64,000 nt of DNA from Norana najaformis (Eukaryota; Annelida; Clitellata; Crassiclitellata; Hormogastridae): assembly GCA_964023275.1 (NCBI GenBank), contig OZ029927.1:25104831-25168830 (forward strand), read 5' to 3'. A program made the position numbers and the translations under genes. Numbering within the stretch: position 1 is the stretch's first letter; each line of letters begins with the position of its first letter. Of this stretch, positions 23,535 to 45,148 are shown one piece after another. The notes under the pieces were generated by a model, which worked only from the letters and a program-made list of their open reading frames with translations, did no database searches and had not been told where the DNA came from.

Positions 23535-25971
23535 TCCAGGCGACGCTCTTTAGTACCTGCGTGGATTACGAGCGGAGGGAGCCGTCGAGTCACAAGCAGA
23601 CAACTGCCTCATCGGCGACAAAACATCCTTGAAGGCCAGCAACAAAGACGAATGCAGCCGCTGCAACCAAGAGATCAAGAAACGCTGCTGACTCAAAGTC
23701 CTCCTCTACTTCGCGTGGTTTTCTAAAGTCAAAGAAGCAGGACAACAAAAGCCATCATCATCCGTCTGAAGGGATCGTCTGCCAAGCGACCAACGCGGAG
23801 GCGGCTCAGCCACAGGACGACGGCGGAGATGGAAGAAGAGAAGGAGGCGGAGGAGGAGGAGAAGGAGTTGCAGATGCTGCTCTGCTCCGGCTGCAGGTGC
23901 TTCTGAAGCCGATGGTCACAACGGCATTCGCCTGGCACATGGCGCCGCATCAATAACGAAACATGGCCAGGCATCGTCAGCAGCCGACAGACGCACGAAG
24001 AGGCGGACGGACGGACGGACGGACGGTTAGCAACTGTTGTTTACACGAATCGGTCACTCGACAAAGTCGGCGTCAGTGCAAACAGCAGCACAAAGGCGAT
24101 GGTCGCTGGTCAGCAGTTACTGTCACTCGGTGAGCAAGACTTGCATGATCGGCAAACACGATAGTCTCTCAAAAATACTCCAGCTTCGGTATTTCCACAT
24201 GCGCCGTAGTCACAATTCAGTGCACAACAACCAGACACAAACGGACAAAACGATGGTGTCACCTGGATGTCATGAACCTCTGGCTTTCAAAAGGCGACAA
24301 AGAGACAACTGATTGCTCAGCAAAACACGCCAATTACACTAAGTTACATCGAAACGCACACAAAGCTGATTACAGAAACAAGACGGAAATTTGAGAAACA
24401 CCTTCAGTGCAAGATATAATTTCACCACTGCATTCCGACATGAGCACAAGAGCAGAGCCAAGGGAACAACATAACCCCTTTTGATTTTGGTGGAAGTTCT
24501 GTAAGGAAATTGCTAGGAAATTCCATAAGGCATCTTGCTCATTTCTTATATATCCTTTGGCTCGTCACAGACTATTAACGTCAAGTCCAGAGACTGGAAG
24601 AACTATTTTGCTTAAGCACACTGTAATTTAACCAGACAGCCTTTTGGATAACTCCAGATATGTACAGAAGCATTTTCATAGCAACCACTTATCGCTAGCA
24701 TAAAACTCGAGCTCTACAGTAAGTCAACTGGTAGAACAGTGTATGTCTAGTGTGCCATATACACCTCAATTGATCAACGGTGCATAGCAACTGAGAGGCT
24801 CTTAATGCAAAACGTTTGGCAAGAGCTGCAGTTACAACTGATGGTGCAATAAAGCCAAGGCCACAGAAGATGTGACTCAGTTTGCAAAGTGGGTCATGAA
24901 ATGCAGGCACCACAAGATCCCAGCGAAGCAAAGAATTTGCCATCATTTCAGATGCAACAGGTGGTTAACGCCAGAAGCTCTGTTCGCTTACAATTCCCTG
25001 CAGTGCCTAGAACCAGGTGCCGCCTTCTGCCATTCCAGACAAGACCACAAAACTTGAGCCAAAAAAACATGACATCTGCCTGCCTGCCTGCCTCCAACCT
25101 CTTGTCTACACGTCACTCTCAACCGAAGCAGAAGAATCACCAGCTAGGAACAAAGCTGAATCACTCCGGGGCCAACAAGCAGTCTTTCAGATTGGATCCC
25201 ATAAAGAAGAAAAGAATAGTTCGCTTTGAGGAGGTCCTTCTTTCAACCACCAGTCCAGCAAGTTCATTTCGGTCAGAGCAGATGTGACCAGCTACCAATG
25301 AACGCTTTCCCTAATTTATTAACTTTTACAGTCCTGAGCGATCAAGAGATACACACTTGTTCAGACCGAATCTTCAAACTTCCTGATTAAGTGAAACTCA
25401 GCCACATATTTTGCGATGCAAATCTAACTCAAACAGGACACGGCTTCGATTACCACTGTCTGGCCAGAGTCAGCTGAGAAATTGGATGCGCTAATGCAAA
25501 TGTCTGGATCTAATTCTGAAATACGAATACTCTGGGTTGAATGGAGTTACTGAAACATCAGATTGTTGACATCAGAACTACACATGCTCATGTCAACAAT
25601 CATTAAATGCAGTAAATGTCAGCAGGAGAAGCTATGTTGTTGTTGAACCATTACTCAAACATCTGCAAAACATAAAATATGTCGTTGAGCAGAGTGCCTG
25701 AAAAAGAATAATTTCTTCAAACTAAGGAGCCCAATGGATTTTCCTGCAGTTGACATACTTCCTGGATTGGAATTAGTTGCTGTTTTTCTTGTGCTGCCCA
25801 CTTCAACCGATCGTATTCATAGATAAGGTTAAAAAGGCTGATGTGATCCAAGCAAAATGGAGCACCCATAAAACATGACCGTGAAGATGATCTTGAAATC
25901 TCTTTTCCCAAATGTCAACAGCCAGACAAACAGAAACAACCCAATTCATTTTCTCAGTAGAGGAACAAGAT
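23535..25971. other. RhoGEF upstream region; no supported gene
   Basis: The first several hundred bases upstream of the RhoGEF ATG are relatively GC- and CpG-rich (with a GACG tract at about 24007-24026) and may hold the promoter and 5' UTR. A 132-codon plus ORF at 24889-25287 is basic and low in conserved features; I do not recognise it and regard it as chance. Confidence 0.35.
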
Positions 25972-26376
25972 CAAGAACCTCAGAACTCACCCTATGCCCC
26001 AGTCCAGTGGTGCAAAGGTCAAAAACCTCAGAACTCATCCTATGCCCTCCTAGTCCAGTGGTGCAAAGGTCAAGAACCTCAGAACTCATCCTACGCCCTC
26101 CTAGTCCAGTGGTGCAAAGGTCAAAAACCTCAGAACTCATCCTATGCCCTCCTAGTCCAGTGGTGCAAAGGTCAAAAACCTCAGAACTCATCCTATGCCC
26201 TCCTAGTCCAGTGGTGCAAAGGTCAAGAACCTCAGAACTCATCCTACGCCCTCCTAGTCCAGTGGTGCAAAGGTCAAAAACCTCAGAACTCATCCTACGC
26301 CCTCCTAGTCCAGTGGTGCAAAGGTCAAGGACCTCAGAACTCATCCTACACCCTCCTAGTCCAGTGGTGCAAAGGT
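25972..26376. repeat. 51-bp minisatellite, 8 copies
   Basis: The unit includes cctcagaactcatcct and tagtccagtggtgcaaaggt; the first copy is 3 bp short. Since 51 is a multiple of 3, several frames on both strands stay open and translate to 17-residue repeats (for example SYALLVQWCKG). No start signal, splice context or known repeat protein supports coding. Confidence 0.9.
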
Positions 26377-27998
26377 CCAGATTCATGCTCTTTATCTCTC
26401 AAAGTGAATTGGGGTTCAACTCCAGACAGAGACAGCAGTTCACACATTTAAGAAAATGTCTGTTTTACAGAATCTCTCCTCATTTCTTTCAGAGGAACTG
26501 TGAACTGGTTTGAAACATCAACGTCACATAGAAACATTCTTTGGTTAGTTGGCAAACACGCCTCTACAAGAACTCCTCAGAATCATGGCTGCCACAGGTT
26601 GAAAGGTCTTTTGGCTGTGTTACACACATAACCACAGCAAGCCAACGCCCCTGGAACATCTTGTTTAATCTACCAGTTTTCATTGGTTTTCATACAACAG
26701 AATAGAATACAAATGTAACTTGACAATGCCCTCTCCTCATGCATGCAGATCAGAAGTGCATATTGAAGCCAGGAAAAGGAAATCTCAAGAACTATAAATA
26801 GACTGGAAGAGGTAAGCTGTCATATACCAATCTCGACAGGATGTAGGGCTCAGCTGTCACATGTGTGGAATCAAGTGAGATATTAATATCATCCTATTTA
26901 CCTGGGTAACCGGTACCTGATTACAATCATATCATACGTGGTTGGCTGTCAGCCATAAGCAATGCCAGGGCATGCATACCATACATAGTCACAAGGGGCC
27001 TGGATGCTTTTCAACGCACAACACCACAACTCAAGCCAAAGCTCATCTCTTCAACAGGCCACAGATGAATAGTGAGCAACAGGAAAACTAGGTAGTTTTA
27101 AGAGGCTGGCAAATGCACATAAATTCTTTCCAATCTGAATGTCTGTCATAGCCACGATCGGAACTGGGAAAGTAGAGGCCAACTGGTAAGAATCTTACCT
27201 TTCATCTCTGGATCCGAGGTTCAACACCAGACCGTGTATGCTGCGTTAAATTGACAGTTTACAGCTGAATCATGTCTTGGAAAGATACAATTCACTGAGA
27301 ACATTCTAATGTAGTCTTGTTAGCAGTACATTCCTATGAATGGCCTCTTTACGAATCTATGCATTGGCCTCAGGGTCAACATAACACAGGGGGTCAGACA
27401 GCATCCCAACGCTTCTGCTTCCATCATTCTCCCTTAATGAGAAAGCAATGAAATAACCATCATTTCCCCTCATCATCTCATTTACTCCACTCAGCGTGGA
27501 AACAGAGAGACAGTACTGACCAACATTCTCTTCAAGTTCCACTCAGTTCTACTTGAGTATATATCCACTTTAGGATATGGCCAAGGCTAGTGTGACCAAG
27601 ATGGTCCTGGACAGCAGCAATTGTCAGACCAGTAATAACTCAGTCACTGTGACGATTCAAGTGGCCTGCAGCCAGAAGTTCTTGCCCAACTGGACATTTT
27701 CATGCAAGTTTTACTCTCAGTGGCCACAGTGACAATGCTTTATTACCAGACAAGTAGTGACTGACATTGTTGGTCTGGCTACATTAGTATCGTTGTTATC
27801 AGACATCACTATTAACTGCAGCATAGTTTTAGAGGAATTGCAGTTCCCATTATTACAATGATGGCCCACATCAAACTAAGAACATCAGGCTGAAAACAAC
27901 AACAACGGAACTGGCATTCATTCCATCAACTACCCTGATCTCTCATCATGACGCACTCTGTCTCTCTCTGTCTCTGTCTCTCTCTGTATCTCTCTGTA

Positions 27999-28057
<59 letters not shown>

Positions 28058-28127
28058 AACCTTCTGCCAGCAATTTAGGCAACTATCAGACACAGAGTGC
28101 ACTTTTTAATATCCGACCAACTGCAAC
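26377..28127. other. Non-coding stretch, no gene seen
   Basis: No conserved reading frame on either strand. A (TC)n microsatellite occupies about 27957-28056. A short segment at about 27005-27065 reads like the worn 3' tail of a LINE. Confidence 0.5.
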
Positions 28128-28330
28128 TGTGCGACACGGTGGCTGAGTGGTTAAAGCGCTCAGCTTGCAACGTGGAGAGTACGGGTTCAAGCCTCCCTCG
28201 TGGCGGTTACTGTGTAGGGACCTTGAGCAAGTCCTTCACTGACAAATGCTCAGCACCACTGATTGATGCTTAGTCATTAGATAGTGGCACTTGATAACTG
28301 CAGAATTAGTAATAATGACTGCAGCCTAAA
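28128..28330 (+). mobile_element. tRNA-derived SINE (family A), best-preserved copy
   Basis: The head reads as a pol III promoter: A box tggctgagtggtt and B box gggttcaagcctc, with tRNA Leu/Ser-like spacing. A body follows containing actgtgtagggaccttgagc. The same body is found in minus orientation at about 17010-17150, 40560-40748 and 44985-45148. There is no CCA end or acceptor stem pairing, so it is not a functional tRNA gene. Confidence 0.8.
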
Positions 28331-31300
28331 CACCAGTTCAGCTCCCAAGAACAAAAGGACTTCAAACTGAGAAAGCTGTGCATATATCATAAATCTTTCA
28401 GAGGTCACTAGATACTCATGACTCAACTAATAACAGTTAAAGAAAGACGGACCAACTGCAGAGTTTTTGAATTCAGAAAATCAAATCAGTTCCTGAAAGA
28501 GCAACAGATGAGAGAGTCAGTCTGTTGAACTGAAACTCAACACTGAGCAGAGTCTGCCTCTAAAATTACGCAATGACCTGAAGCTATTCTAAAAGACCAA
28601 TTCATTTTCCAAACTCAGTTGTTTGATTTGACCCCCATGCGATATCAGCAAATTAATAAACAAATCAAACACTTATGCTGGTGACCACAGAACACTCCTA
28701 AGAGATTCAAGACAAGTTCACTTCTTTTCAATCTAATGACTGCTTGCCTGTTTGCACCACTGGTCGATTGGTTGGTTGTTTGACTGATTGGTGGGTTAGA
28801 CTGATTGGGTCCCATAGGGAATCTATCACCCTGTGAAACAGCAGCATAGCAGGCCTAGTGGTCGGCTGTTTGCCAGAAGAACTTAGAGGCCCCAGAGCAA
28901 CAGGGATCTCAGACTATTCCCATGAAATCACAGCTCTGATGGCGCCCTGCACTATGACTGAAACAATGCTGAACTGCCGAAGGCTAGTTGTCAGTTGTCC
29001 AAGACTATTGGACAATGGAGAAATTGTCCAAAGTGGCACCCAGCAACATCCCTCCCCCCACAGTCCAACAGAACATGGACATCTATACTTAATATAATCC
29101 CATTTCAAGTCCATCTACTATTCTCAAGGGCTCCATTGAGATCCTTTCAGGGCAAAAGATATTGATTGATGCAAGGCAATTAAAGGATCATGGATCATAT
29201 GCCTGTATTGCATGTCTTTATCAATAACAGCTGTCCTCAGACAGATCTACCTCTGTGGTCTTCGGCTTCAAGGATCTTATGGCTGAAGCACTGACACAAC
29301 AAAAGCAACTCAGAATTTCCTTAAGTGGCTCAATCATACAAACAGCCGGGAGTCTAACCCTGGACAAACAGGCAAAGACAGTCAGCTGCTTTCATACAAG
29401 GCCCTCGTTTGTTCAAAGTCTGTCCTCTTCAGAGCGACCGATGTTTACGGCCGAGACCCCAATGTCTCTTGCTCTTAAGATTTCAATTCTCTCCAATCAC
29501 TTCCTCATTTACAATGGCACATTTCTGCCTTTGCTTGTGCATGCACGTTTGTCTGGTTTAGAACTGCAGGCCTTCCGACTGATGGTCCAGTGCAACTTAT
29601 CCACAGTGGTGTTGTTTGCTTATATGACCCAAAGATTAAACAAAGACCATAAAGGCCAATGCTCAGCCTACAGGCTGCTACTAAGCCTATAACGGCTACA
29701 GACCAGCACCAGGCCTAGAAAGGCTATACAGTCTGCCTCTGGTCAGGAATGCAAGACATAAAGACCGATTTAACGGTCTAAGATAAAGCACCTTGGAAAT
29801 CTGATGTTTATCCTAACTGGAATTACACAGCCTCATGTTGTCTGCTTGTAAGAGTGCATTCTCCTATTAGCCTTTGGTAGACCAAGCTACAACAACCCCA
29901 TCATTTCACTGGGCTTGGCTGGTATCCTTGGACTGTTTATCCTGGCTTGACTCTGCAGCACACAGTTCATCATTCACTCACCCACTTCTCTCCGTCAAAG
30001 CCTTTTTGCAAAGGGACAAAAGACCTGGAAGAAACTCCCAAAATATCATCCACTAGTCCTAATGCAGTCACCATTCCGTGGATTAGTAACATTTTCCTTT
30101 CCTTCCTAAATGCCCAACTAATCAACAGCTGAGACGAGCTGACAACAGTTGTCTGACTCCAAACAGAGAACAACATCTAATCTGTACAGTCAACAGATTA
30201 GGATTTTAAAACAGGATGTAATATCAACTGATTCACACAACACAGATGCCTCATCAAATCAGCACAACTTCTAAAATAAGAAGTGGATGCACGAGGATTT
30301 TTTCAAAAAAATTTCATATGCTTTCCTGCTACTTTAAAATGCATCTATGAACTACTTGTAAGGGAGCCATTATCAAACTTCATTTGTACTGCAGTTTAAA
30401 CAGAGTTAGCAAGATGGTACCATTGGAATATAGAATCAGCATGGCATCGTTCCTACAGCCAAAAGTACTATAAAACAATGAAAACATAAAAAACCTGTGC
30501 AGTAAAACCGAATCTCTCTTAGATGACAACTGCATCTTGGTCGGGACTCGAACCCGGCACCAGAGCCGAGCAGAGATCATTAAGTGACAAAAATACGACT
30601 TTATGCATCAGATTAAACAGAAAACCAAGCTGCAATTAATCAACTGTAAAGCATAATTAGATGATGAAGCTGGTCAGAGTTTTCTGATTGTCTACCTGTT
30701 AGTTTTCAGTGATAATTGGCAACTTTAGTTCGCTTCTTCAACCCAACGTTTCGTTAAACCAGAGCACTCATAACATTACTCATTAATCCACAGCTGTAAT
30801 GCTACATAACACATAGAGTCAACAGTTCACCAATTTGTACAACAGCTTAGCGCCGTCTACCATTCGACTGACTTAGCTTATTTCTTGTTCATCCAGTTGC
30901 ATGGGTATTTTCTTCGGTATAAGATCCGAATGAACAAAAAATCATAACCCTTTGTAGAGACATAATTAAAATACCAATCTACACTTTGCGGTTCTTCAGT
31001 GCTTGAATATAAGTTGGCCATCACCCACGAAGCAGCGCACTAGTCTGCATCGTTACGTTATCAATGAATATGTAACAATCGTGGGTGCGCTCTACAAATA
31101 GATCGGGACGCGATCAGATTGACCTGACACAACGGTGTGTTGAGATATATCGCTAAGGATAAACTGAAATCACAATCGGGCCGCCTAAAATTTTTAAGAA
31201 ACAGTCAACAAGAAAGAAAATGGAATACAGTAATTGATGATTGTAAATTTAACGATTATATTTTAGTGCTCAGTGTTTTCAGTGTGAGCATTTCTACTCG

Positions 31301-31974
31301 CTAGGTGGTGTGCATAATTTTTTGATAACCGTCGTGTTTTTTATTTACCAAGCAAGTCAGTTAAAAACCAGAATACAAATCGTTTTACGATCGACTGAAC
31401 CGTTCTAGTTCGCTTATAATCGACCATTGATTGATATTAAAGGTATTATAGAAGTCACTAGATTAGATTAGATTAGTTCAGATCAGATAACTGAATGATT
31501 AATTGCCGGGAATCAGGTACGTAGAAACTGGATTCTATATCCTGCGACTGGCGAAACTTCCTGGCCTTATTATAATGTAGGCCTAACTCTACGAAATTTC
31601 TCACCGCAGAGGTTGATAGAGGTGCAAGAACTACGAAGGCATCGGAAAAGCAGTGGGAGGGTACAATTAAACCGGCCATGCCCCATCTGATTTTTGATGT
31701 GTGTCCCTCAGACTGTTTAAGATGAGTAATAGAGTCATGAAAAACTACGTAAGAGATTAAAAGGTCATCAAAATCTTGGAAAGTAAATGAAACGGGTCAA
31801 CAAAGAATACGCCCCCTTTTCCCACTTGACCTAAACCCTTCTCGTAGGCTTCCGGGTCTGGTATGCATCTGGTTGGTCAGCTAGGGCGCCTTTAAATGAA
31901 CCTCTGCGAGCGATGTCAGAAAAAGCTGAAGGCCCGATAGGCTACTTCACAACTGAACTGTTGAAGGACTAGTT
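28331..31974. other. Gene-poor stretch
   Basis: ORFs here (for example 145 codons at 29255-29692) start at non-ATG codons and match nothing I recognise. A minus-strand B-box-like gggttcgagtccc at about 30542-30556 marks another tRNA-derived fragment. At 31440-31480 a tatagaagtcactagatt segment with a GATTA-repeat tail looks like a retroposon 3' end. Confidence 0.45.
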
Positions 31975-32200
31975 AGCTACGTCGGTAATCGCTTACGCCA
32001 AGGAAGCCTTTGTGCGTGAGGATCCCGGTTCGGGTCCCGATTGTGGCTTATTTTTAAGAGATCAGAATCTCGAAATCGTAATCGTAATTCCGAGATTTCT
32101 ACAGCTAGCACGGTCCATACACGGGGACCTAAAATGGCATGTAGCGGTAGCGAAGGTCGATAGGGTCGAGACTATACGGTCGCTATAGAAAAACGTGTAC
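31975..32200 (+). mobile_element. SINE family C copy, tRNA-like head present
   Basis: The B-box-like cggttcgggtcccg is followed by ttgtggcttatttt, then by the tacacggggacct block and a variant aaaatggcatg. An extra cgtaatcgtaatt is inserted relative to the other copies. Confidence 0.65.
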
Positions 32201-32434
32201 AATTTACAATTTTTATCGGTCTTCCAGCATAAAGAAAAAAGAGGGGCATCCGCAAGACGGCGAGAATTACGTCCGAGGTGTCTGCCCACAGAAGGTCCCC
32301 GGAAAAGTGTTGACCAAAATGATGCAAAACAAAATGTGACAGTATGTTGAGAGGACAGCAAATGGAGATGAACAAGGCGGGTTCCGACCAGTTGATCAAC
32401 GATTCACAGTGAGACAGATACTTAAAGAAAGCAT

Positions 32435-33250
32435 CGAGCACAACAGAAAGTCTTTATCGACTTCGTCGACTTAAAACTAGCATTCGACAGTGGATACGGC
32501 AAGAAGTACTCTGTTGGAAGCAAAATGCAGGGTATTCATGCATTTTGTTTCGCTCTCCAACAGATTACGACAGAAAACTAGAAAACTGATCGAATTTTTG
32601 CAACAGAGATATAAGGGCCTACCAGAAATCTTCGAGTGCGATTAAGGCAGACAAAAGATCAACAAATAGCCTTCTTCCAGACGAAGACAGAGTCTTGCAT
32701 GATGCATCGTGTCACCATAGCTATTCAACATAGTATTAGAGGCATTATTGGCATTTGTTCTAAAGAACAGAATAGGTAGGAATCACATTATACGGAGATG
32801 CAGTGAACCATCCTCGATTTGCTCACGAAACTGGCCTCCTAACTAGAAAATTAACAGAATTACAAGACTTTACTAATGATAATAATTATAATGTAGAGAT
32901 TAGAGTGCTGTAGTTCGTAAGCAGTCGACGAGTCGAAAACAACGATTCAGAAGCACAGATAGACAACATTCGTAGAAGAATCGGATTTACTGACCAATGC
33001 AGAGAAAACTGTAGAAAAATGAAAAGCCAGAGACGTCAACACAGGTCAGCATTCAAGGAGCAGCTTATTAAGAACTCGTAAATCAATTCAACCTTCTAGA
33101 CACAGAATAAATAGAAATAAAAACGAATAGCCGCAGATGGTAATAGCGAAAAAGTCAAGCATGGACAGGAGACCTGCAAGCAATTTGAAGAATGACAAAG
33201 ATATAAAGAAGCAGAGAAATAACACAAATAAAGTTACGAGATGTCAGTCT
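32435..33250 (+). pseudogene. Degenerate LINE reverse transcriptase
   Basis: Despite several stops and frameshifts, LINE reverse transcriptase wording can be followed on the plus strand. VFIDFVDLKLAFDS matches the FIDF.KAFDS catalytic block. LFNIVLEALLAFVLKN matches the region after the RQG block. A later NDSEAQIDNIRRRIG resembles the region near the protein's C-terminus. The copy is not functional. Confidence 0.6.
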
Positions 33251-33420
33251 CGACCCTAACAGAAACTATGATACGAGATTTGATTCCTGGCCCCTCTCGC
33301 GTTGACTAAGCTCTTCAGCTGCAAAGTCGGTCTTTGTTGCTACATGCAGTCTCTCTGTGCTTCATCTGAGACAATGATTTTCACAGCCTATCGAGCAGAA
33401 CGAAAACCGCAGCTTTCGGG

Positions 33421-33619
<199 letters not shown>

Positions 33620-36034
33620 AGCCGGGACTTAAAGACCCTGGTTATCGAAATCGAAGCCACCTGTTCCGCAATAGACGAATGCTGGTCGAATAGTTCTGGC
33701 TGAAATTCGTTAAGTGAAGAGTTTGCCAACTGTTGCAAAGCTTCTCGTCGCTATTCGCAGTCAACAACAGGCTTACAGAAAAAAGAATATTCAGACTAGT
33801 ACCTATTGACACTTAGCGCTATAGCGATCGAGGAATAGAATGAGTGCACAAACACCTTGCATTGTTTTATATAGGCGGCTCACGACAGATGACATTCAAC
33901 ACACACACGCGCGCGCGTCTACATACACACGCACTCACGCACGCACTATGAACTATGCCTTTGTCCGCGTGTTATAATATAGGGACATAATATTATCTAC
34001 AGCGTATTATGTACGTCCTGCCTAAATTGAGGTATATGTGTACATAATTGTATAAGTGCCCTACATAGTTAGAATGGCTGCAGAGTGTGTATATATATGT
34101 ATATATATAAGTTCTATTTATATATGTAAGTAGGTCACCATGTATGTGTGAAATTAGTGTTATTATATCTATGAATTATTAGTCAGCGTAGGGCATAATC
34201 GCCTGCCGCCGACGGAGGCTACATCCGGGAGTAAGGACGGCTTAGAAGCTGGCTGAACGCGCGCATACACATCCGACACCGAAGGCCCAGTGGTCTTAGG
34301 TTGCGGATGCTGACTGAGCGATTAGCTTCAGGTTCAGAGGCAGCTACAGAGACAGTGCGATGGGGTGGGAAGGGTGAGGGACCCGACGAGGGTTGGTGAC
34401 AGAGACACGCCACCGCTCGATATGTGCGGAGGGTTGAGGAAGGGTGAGAGGCGATTGCATCCTACAGAGAGTCAGTTCGTCATAGAGGGACTTTACAAAC
34501 ACATTGTCTTCCATTCTGAGTCGATCCCGTGGATGCTAATCGCGTAGGAAGAGGGATGTAGAGCATAGCTCTGCGGCAGCAACTGAACTGCGGATTCAAC
34601 TGACGACGTCACGTGGCTTCTAAATCAATTCGTCGATTTTCGACCGGTGAATAATAGTAAATCGATATTTTCATGTTCTCTCAGGTTTTGCCCGGAGCTT
34701 CCGGGTCATCACCTAATGTAAAATGCTATAGCATAGCATAGTAAGACGGTCCGGGTGTTTGGTAGAACCTACGGGTAATACAAAGTTAAACATATTCTAG
34801 AAAATTCAACGCTCTGGGAATTCCTGTGCCCCTATGGCAGGATTACGAGCATCTTTTAATGGTCAGTGTTCTGAGTCGAGGAAAACCGCGAATGACCGAG
34901 AATTTACAAGTCGAGCTGAGGAACAAGAAATGCCCTGGAAAGAGATACACCTTTTTGAACGGTTACGAGGTCTTCACATACGATTCCTCGCTCAGCAGAT
35001 GAACTTATTATGGCGTTTTAAGAAATGCTTTACTTAGTTAAATGCATTACTTCCGTTAGCGTCGACAAATGGTGAGAGGTTGGGGTTACATTGCAAGCGG
35101 TTCCTGATGATAGGGAAAGTTTGACCTGTATAGAAATTAACCAAATTTACTTCCTGCAGAAGGTATCGGATTTGATCATCTCTTCTGGGCGCACGAGTTG
35201 TGCAAGGGCCAGCGAAATACTTGATTATCGTGATGAGTGTTCTTTCGCAGGGCTAAAGGTTAGGGTTGGGGTTAGGCTTTAAACTTAAACGTTAACTTTT
35301 AACTTAACTTTCTCGCAGAAATATTCCGCGAATGATGACGTTAGCAATGCTGCAGTGGATTACGGACAGACAATTATTCTGAAGGACAGATGCAAGACTG
35401 AAACTGGGGTAGGGCGAAGCTATAGTAGAGAACCCACAGTAGAATTTGGGATTGAGATTTTGAAAATTTTTGACAATTGCGAGTTCGGCAAATCATAGAT
35501 CCTCTTTGTTAGAAATTATGAAAAGAATCAATTTTGGGTGGGGCGTACTTCCCCGTCATGAATCGGCCACTGGCCAGGCTTCTTCACCCATTGCACCATC
35601 TGGTTGTTCACTCAAACTGAAATCACTGCTGTTCCACATTTCCTATCCTGATTCACCCTCTTCCCCTTATCTATCCTGCCTCTCCGATATCAAACACCAT
35701 CTACCGTAGTCGTCTGACTGTCTGCCTTCCTGAACATGGAGTCTTGACCTGGGACTGAATCTGACCATTCCTGCTTATCGATTTCGTTTTGACTGAGCGC
35801 CTGATGACTTAGCTTTTTGGTCCCTGTAGAAATCTCTAGTTTACGATTACGATTACTAATGGATAAATCAACGTCGACTGTCTTGTTTTATCCGACCTCT
35901 ATGTGAAAGTCTGCAGCTCTTACCAACCTATCGCTGCCGTAATGTAAAGCATTGACGACAATTCTATGGCATCGTGAGAAGTGATTTATTTCTGAGGTAC
36001 TTACAGAGATAGAAGTTCTTTAAGCTATTCCCTG
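33620..36034. other. Intergenic DNA upstream of the WIP gene
   Basis: No supported coding sequence. It contains a (CA/CG)n tract at about 33899-33940 and a TATATG-rich stretch near 34090-34130. At about 35640-35872 lies a retroposon 3' end with a ttacgattacgatt tail. Confidence 0.5.
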
Positions 36035-36290
36035 AGATGTAGTCTTGGGTTTAAATTGCTAGCGACTTCATGTTTCTTAGCCTCGGCATAGGAATCCTTT
36101 CCCTCGCCGTCTGATCTTCCCACCGACAGTGTGCGGTCATTGTACTCCTTATGTAGCTGAGTTCAGTAGGGGTGTAAGAGGGGCAGTAGTCTCAAAGCAT
36201 CTGCTGCCCTGGCGGGGATTTGAACCCCCGATCTTTGAGTGGACAGTCCAGCACGCTAACCATTAGACTAACGTATATATCCTCTGACTT
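36035..36290 (-). mobile_element. tRNA-derived SINE (family B) just upstream of the WIP gene
   Basis: The minus-strand head reads tctaatggttagcgtgctgg with B box gggggttcaaatcccc; the body continues to the tagcgacttcat-type end near 36060. It ends only about 165 bp before the WIP start codon, so it may fall in that gene's promoter or 5' UTR. Confidence 0.75.
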
Positions 36291-36455
36291 AATCTACGCA
36301 AAACTTCGAACCAACGAAGCGTAATGCTTTAGCTTCTTGAATGCAACTCTAACCAATGATGCATAACGTTTTAGTTCTCGTCTATACGGATCACTGGTTT
36401 CAGACAACCTACAGCAGCAGCAGAAGCAGCATCCGGGAGAATCTGAGAATCTGCG

Positions 36456-44080
<7,625 letters not shown>

Positions 44081-44984
44081 GACTGAGAAGGTCTAACAAG
44101 AGTAACATTCGTAGCAGGAGCCATAGACCATCTGGCTCCTGTGCAGGGTTGGTCACCACATGGCTCAAAGCACCTCTGATCGATTGCTTACCCTATGACT
44201 TAAAGTACGTGAAGCTCTAATGAAACAGTTACCCTTTGGCTCAAATATAGCTCTAACGAAGAAGTTATCCCTTGGCTCAAAGTATCTTTGATGTACCACT
44301 TACCCTTTCACTAAAAGTAAGGGTTTAACCGGATTGGACTAGTTACCGTTTGGCTCAAAGTACTTGTTGAGTCTTTTGATAGAGAGAGAGTCATTTTGTT
44401 CTTGTTGCATCCGTGCTTGATGCATGTGAGTGCATCAGAGATCAGAATACAAGCTACGCAGAATTTCAGTTACATTACACTCCATTAGTCAAGTGCCAGA
44501 TTGTTCCGGCAGTGCTTTCAATCTCTTTGTTAAGCTTTGATGCGGGCAAATGCTTAGCAGCAGATATCTGCGGGTTACTTCAATCAAATAAACTTTACCA
44601 ATGTTTATGCAATCTTGCTGCTATTACGTTCATTGAATAGTTCGCAGCTGGTGCAATATAAATTCATTATTTATTTTCAACACATGGAATCTGATTCCGG
44701 GTAAGCAGGATGATCTATGACTGTATATCGTACTGCAAATTGCTCTAATTATTTACACGAGTGGTTTAATAGCTGACATTACATGCTAGCTGGATCAAGT
44801 TTAGGACACATTATATGTCTGAATGTCAACGCCACATGTATATATTTCATGAGAATACAACGGAGGTTCTTGCTTTCCTTGAACATCATGCCATTCGCAA
44901 AACATCTACACGCCTGTTCAGTACTGCTCTTAGCATTTGAGCAGATGTTGTTTAAAGATTGAAACGTTATTTCTGCATTTATTA

Positions 44985-45148
44985 AGCGCCATTGTCCAAT
45001 GATTAGGCATTAATTGATGGTGATAAGCAATTGCGTGTGAAGGACTTGCTCGAGGTCCCTACACAGTAACCATCTCATGGGAGAAGGCTTGAACCCATAC
45101 TCTCTGTGTTACAAGCCGATCGCTCTAACCAACTGACTTCTGTGCCCC
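44985..45148 (-). mobile_element. tRNA-derived SINE (family A)
   Basis: Minus-strand head with ttggttagagcgatcgg and B box gggttcaagccttct, and the body gtgtagggacctcgagcaag. Located 0.9 kb past the WIP stop codon. Confidence 0.78.

Noticed and set aside
23397..23726. 109-codon plus ORF
   Set aside because: Mostly the antisense of RhoGEF exon 1, which has better protein-like content and splice support on the minus strand.
28128..28202. A tRNA-Leu or tRNA-Ser gene
   Set aside because: A and B boxes are good, but the ends do not pair as an acceptor stem, and the same sequence with a long body recurs several times: a SINE.
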